A stretch of 64,000 bases of DNA from contig JAKCOZ010000005.1 in assembly GCA_022605955.1 (NCBI GenBank), positions 54,065,762-54,129,761 on the forward strand. The letters are read 5' to 3'. Shown piece by piece: positions 60,701 through 64,000 of this stretch. Under the pieces are notes generated by a model, which searched no databases, was not told the origin of the DNA, and worked only from the letters and a program-made list of their open reading frames with translations. The position numbers and the translations under genes are program-made. Numbering within the stretch: position 1 is the first letter of the stretch; every line of letters begins with the position of its first letter. The DNA comes from Rallus limicola. Taxonomy: Eukaryota > Chordata > Aves > Gruiformes > Rallidae.

Positions 60701-63700
60701 ACGGCAACAAATCTCTCCAGGGCTGGAGCAAGCAGCCTCTTCCAGCATTACCATCCTCTGAGTGCTGCACAGCTGCAGCAGATCTTGTCCTTGCATCACC
60801 TCTGAAAGGGGGAGCTATTGTTTTCTGTGCAGATAGGAAGGGCCTCAGAGAAAATGAAGTGTATTACCAGAGTTGATGCATGAGACCTTTGGCAAACACC
60901 TGGTCTGCTGCTCTCTCAACCAGGACCAGGTGTCCTAGTACTGCTTACTAATAAATTAGACCCAGGTAGTGTTTCTGTATCTGTTGAGGTTAAGAAAAAT
61001 AATCTTGAATTGAGAACAAAGTTACAAAAGAACTTCTCCTCCACTGCTAGAGATTTAAAATGGTCTGAAGACTTTTAATTCATGAGTACAAGCCAGGGTC
61101 TGACTCTTCCTCTGCACGTTCCCCTTGTCCAAGGGGCAAAAAGCAGGTACAAAAATCCATTCTGAAGTCTCAGTTCTGCAAGTGTTGAGGTGACAACAAT
61201 CCTCTGGAGACCAGGCAGAGGGGTTCTCCATCAGCAGATCTGCACAGCCTGGAGCCTTTCACGGGTGCTGTTCAAAAGCCCTTGCTGTGACCCAGCCCCA
61301 GCACACCACTCAGGGAAATCCAATTTTCATGGAGCAGCCTCCTGTGCAGCTGCCAGCTCTCCTACTGCAGCTTGTTTTCAAATGGGAAATATTTTCAAGG
61401 CAAGCCAAAAACTTTCCTATACATTAAAACAGTTGCTGAAAAACTCCAGGAATATGATCATGAAATATATTATCTTGGATTAAGTGGCAGCAGCATGTTC
61501 CTGCATTCAGTCTGAACTGCTCCTCATACATCACCCACGTCTTTGCTTCCAGCTAGCAAACAGTGTGCATTTCTGCACTTGAAACCAAGGAAATGCCATG
61601 AGGAAATATTTTTCCCTCAGAAAGAAGGCCTTCAGAAATTCAATTGCCTCCAGAGAGAGTAGGATAAACTGTACTTTTATCTGTCTGTAATTAGTGTATG
61701 GGATTGCTTAGGGATCTTTTGAGGTCTCAATTAATAGCCAGGTTATTTGGAGAGATTAGCTTTTTCTGGAATCAGGACTACTCAAATCAGTGGAACAGCT
61801 TGGTTAATGTAACATCATATAGCCAGTGGGATAATTTTTTTACAGAAATTACTAACCATGGGCCACACACATGCTATTTTCCACTCTGTCACACTTGGAC
61901 ATGTGTTTTCTTGCCTGACGTGACCAAAAGGCACTAGACCCAACTAAGAATTGCTTCAACAAACATAGCTAATCACTCAACAGAGGTCTGTTCTCCAACC
62001 CTCCTGATTGCTCCCAAAGAAACAAAAAAAAAAATCAGATTTCTTTGTCAGCTAAGTTGCCTTGTTCCATTCCAGCAGGATCCAAAATGGTCTTGAAGAT
62101 TTCCTGTGAAGCTTTATATCAGCTCCCAGCAGTAAGGAAGGGGGATCCTTGGGATCCCTGACTGATGCGGCTCAGGATTGGCCTGCGGCAACATTGCCTG
62201 TTCCATGCTACTAAAGTCAGTATTTAGCTATTTTGAGGTTAAAAAGTTGGGGGGAAGCAAGAGTTCTGTCCTCCAGAGAACCTTGTCCATGCCTCTGCAT
62301 CTTTGTAGCCAGTCTCACCTTCATCTCAGGACATGAACTCAAACAGCTGCAAATCAGCTTAGAAAATTGAGTATTTTCTATCATGAGGGGTTCTGGACTT
62401 GATTAGGGTGATTCTCCACCAGAGGTTTGGAAAGGCTCATTTTGCTGAGGTAAAGCTAGGGTAATTATTGAATCCATTTAATTACTAGTTCAACATGATG
62501 TAGGAGACATGTCTCCTGAATAAAGACTTTCCAAATTTCTCTTCCAATTATCCTCATGTATGTGGTTGGAAACCATAGTTATACTTTTGTGGTGAGATGC
62601 TGAAGCATGAAAGAATACATCCCAGAAAGAGATATACTGATAAGCAGATAATAATAACAATCAGGCACCACTGAAAAGTGAAGGGAGGTACAATTTATCA
62701 TTTAAGTTAATGTCTTCCTTGAACTGGGTTAGCATGACAGATGCTGATATTCTCAAAGAACAAATATGGCTTGAGGTCAATCCAGCTTCTCAAAGTAAGA
62801 GAAGATTATTCATCATAGCAAGGCATGGAGAAAATAACATTTCAAGACCAGAAAAGAATATGTGAGAATTTTTGCTGGAAACCCCCCAGAATTCACAGTT
62901 CTGTTAATTTAAATAACTCATCGAATGCTTTAAAATGAAGGTTAAGGTCTTAACTTTAGCATGGCATAGACCTTTACTAGAAACCAATGATGAAACCCAA
63001 GCAGAGATCTGTCTATTCTCAACTTCAATATCCAGACGTTCACCTCAAAATTTAATACACACTGGCTCAGAACTAGGAAGAAGCAAAAAGCCCAGTATAG
63101 ACACCTTCCATTGCTAGAGACCAATTGTCTACTTTCAAACAGTCTGCCTCTTCACAAAACACACAGGAGCTATTCATCATCTCTATTGTGCAAGTCTGTT
63201 TGACAGAAATGCCAGGAACAGGACATGTGTCTTCCCCAAAAGTAGATATAAATGAATTTAATCAGATTAAATACCCATCTCTGCAGAACTTTGGCCAATT
63301 TCCCAACTGCCAGTATAAAATACCAATACATAAGTGCTTTTTAATAGATTATATTTTTCCTTTCTTCCTTTCCTTCCTTATTTCTGTCTCACTTATAGCT
63401 GTCAGGTTTGTGATAGGGTGAATAGATGAAGCAGACCTCGCTACAGTCCCAGAAATGCTTGGACAGCTCCTAGAGAAACATGGCCCAGCAGGAAAGTTTA
63501 TAAAGTGCTTAAAAGTTGCAGCCCTTAGTGGGAGCTCAGCCTGCCCTGGGAAACTGACCAACGAAGGTGGAAAACATCCTCTTAGGATGCAGATGTTAAG
63601 GGAGAAGCACAATTTCAGGCACAGGACAATTTGCATACCCGTAATAATAAACAGTAGCAAGCCATGCCAAAGTGAGTCAGGTTTTGGTGTAGCAGCCAGG

Positions 63701-64000
63701 GTGCCTTTCAGCTATGCTTCTGGGAAGTTAAAAGCATGACTGGAAATTTCCATACAAAGAGCCTTGCCTTGGCACATGGTTTTCTCATTTACTGTGGTTC
63801 ATGGGCAAAAGCAACCTCATGCTAAAATCTGCAAAGCCCTTACTCCCCAGGTGCCACAAAGCAGAGGCGTGAGTTACAGAAATGTTGTCACTCCACCACC
63901 ACAGCCATCTGTCATACATGGCGACAGCATGGCAAGGAGATGTGACACAGAGAAGAAGGACAGGCAGAGCAGTCTTCCCTATGGAAATATGGATAGTGGC
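57746..64000. other. Stretch without a recognised gene after KCNK16
   Basis: No exon of KCNK17 or KCNK5, which follow KCNK16 in mammals, was recognised. Open frames of up to 156 residues near 59.2-60.8 kb, on both strands, show no domain, and their composition is what GC-richer non-coding DNA gives. A 7-bp hairpin (TGTCATG/CATGACA, 59,416-59,432) and a lone AATAAA near 60,671 are noted only in passing. Confidence 0.55.

Noticed and set aside
59230..60770. Overlapping ORFs of 103-156 residues on both strands
   Set aside because: No motif, no splice context, and strong overlap between strands typical of chance frames in GC-richer DNA.

Overview
The window looks like avian nuclear DNA, probably from a songbird or another neoavian. 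The reasons are abundant CR1-type LINE fragments ending in the typical 'cataGAATCACAG' style 3' tail, avian-type LTR fragments, an ITPRIPL1-like gene of the kind that is multi-copy in birds, and short-intron vertebrate splicing. No bacterial-type operon, CRISPR array, tRNA or rRNA was seen. All calls are by eye; nothing was aligned or searched.

Layout. Positions 1-35,000 form a gene-poor, AT-rich intergenic (or very long intronic) stretch. It holds a perfect 22-copy decamer satellite at 6501-6720, several CR1 remnants (2.7, 16.4, 21.4, 24.4 kb), a stacked CR1 block at 24.9-27.5 kb in which one degraded copy seems to interrupt another, and a solo-LTR-like copy at 30.0-30.6 kb. A CpG-containing patch lies near 33.2-33.6 kb. 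From 35.1 to 36.25 kb come a CR1 5'-region fragment and a reversed LTR fragment. Directly after them is an intact single-coding-exon gene, ITPRIPL1-like (36,654-38,138, +), with a probable 5'UTR intron and a poly(A) signal at 38,773. From 39.0 to 44.3 kb is a retroelement cluster: LTR pieces, one long LTR (39,891-41,076) and a decayed class-I-like retroviral pol remnant broken across three frames.

The second gene is a two-pore-domain potassium channel, best matching KCNK16 (TALK-1). Five exons lie on the + strand from 47,959 to 57,188. All junctions are GT-AG, phases are consistent, and they join into one open 335-residue protein with both selectivity filters intact. CR1 and LTR insertions sit in introns 1 and 2. 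Beyond 57.7 kb nothing recognisable was found.

The two genes do not form a pathway. ITPRIPL1-like is a membrane-anchored Mab-21/cGAS-fold protein whose metal-binding acidic pair looks degraded. KCNK16 is a plasma-membrane K+ leak channel. In mammals KCNK16 lies beside KIF6, KCNK17 and KCNK5, but no exon of these was recognised here. No new biological system was found; the most checkable oddities are the decamer array, the missing cap-region cysteine of the channel, the LTR abutting the ITPRIPL1-like first exon and the interrupted CR1 stack.
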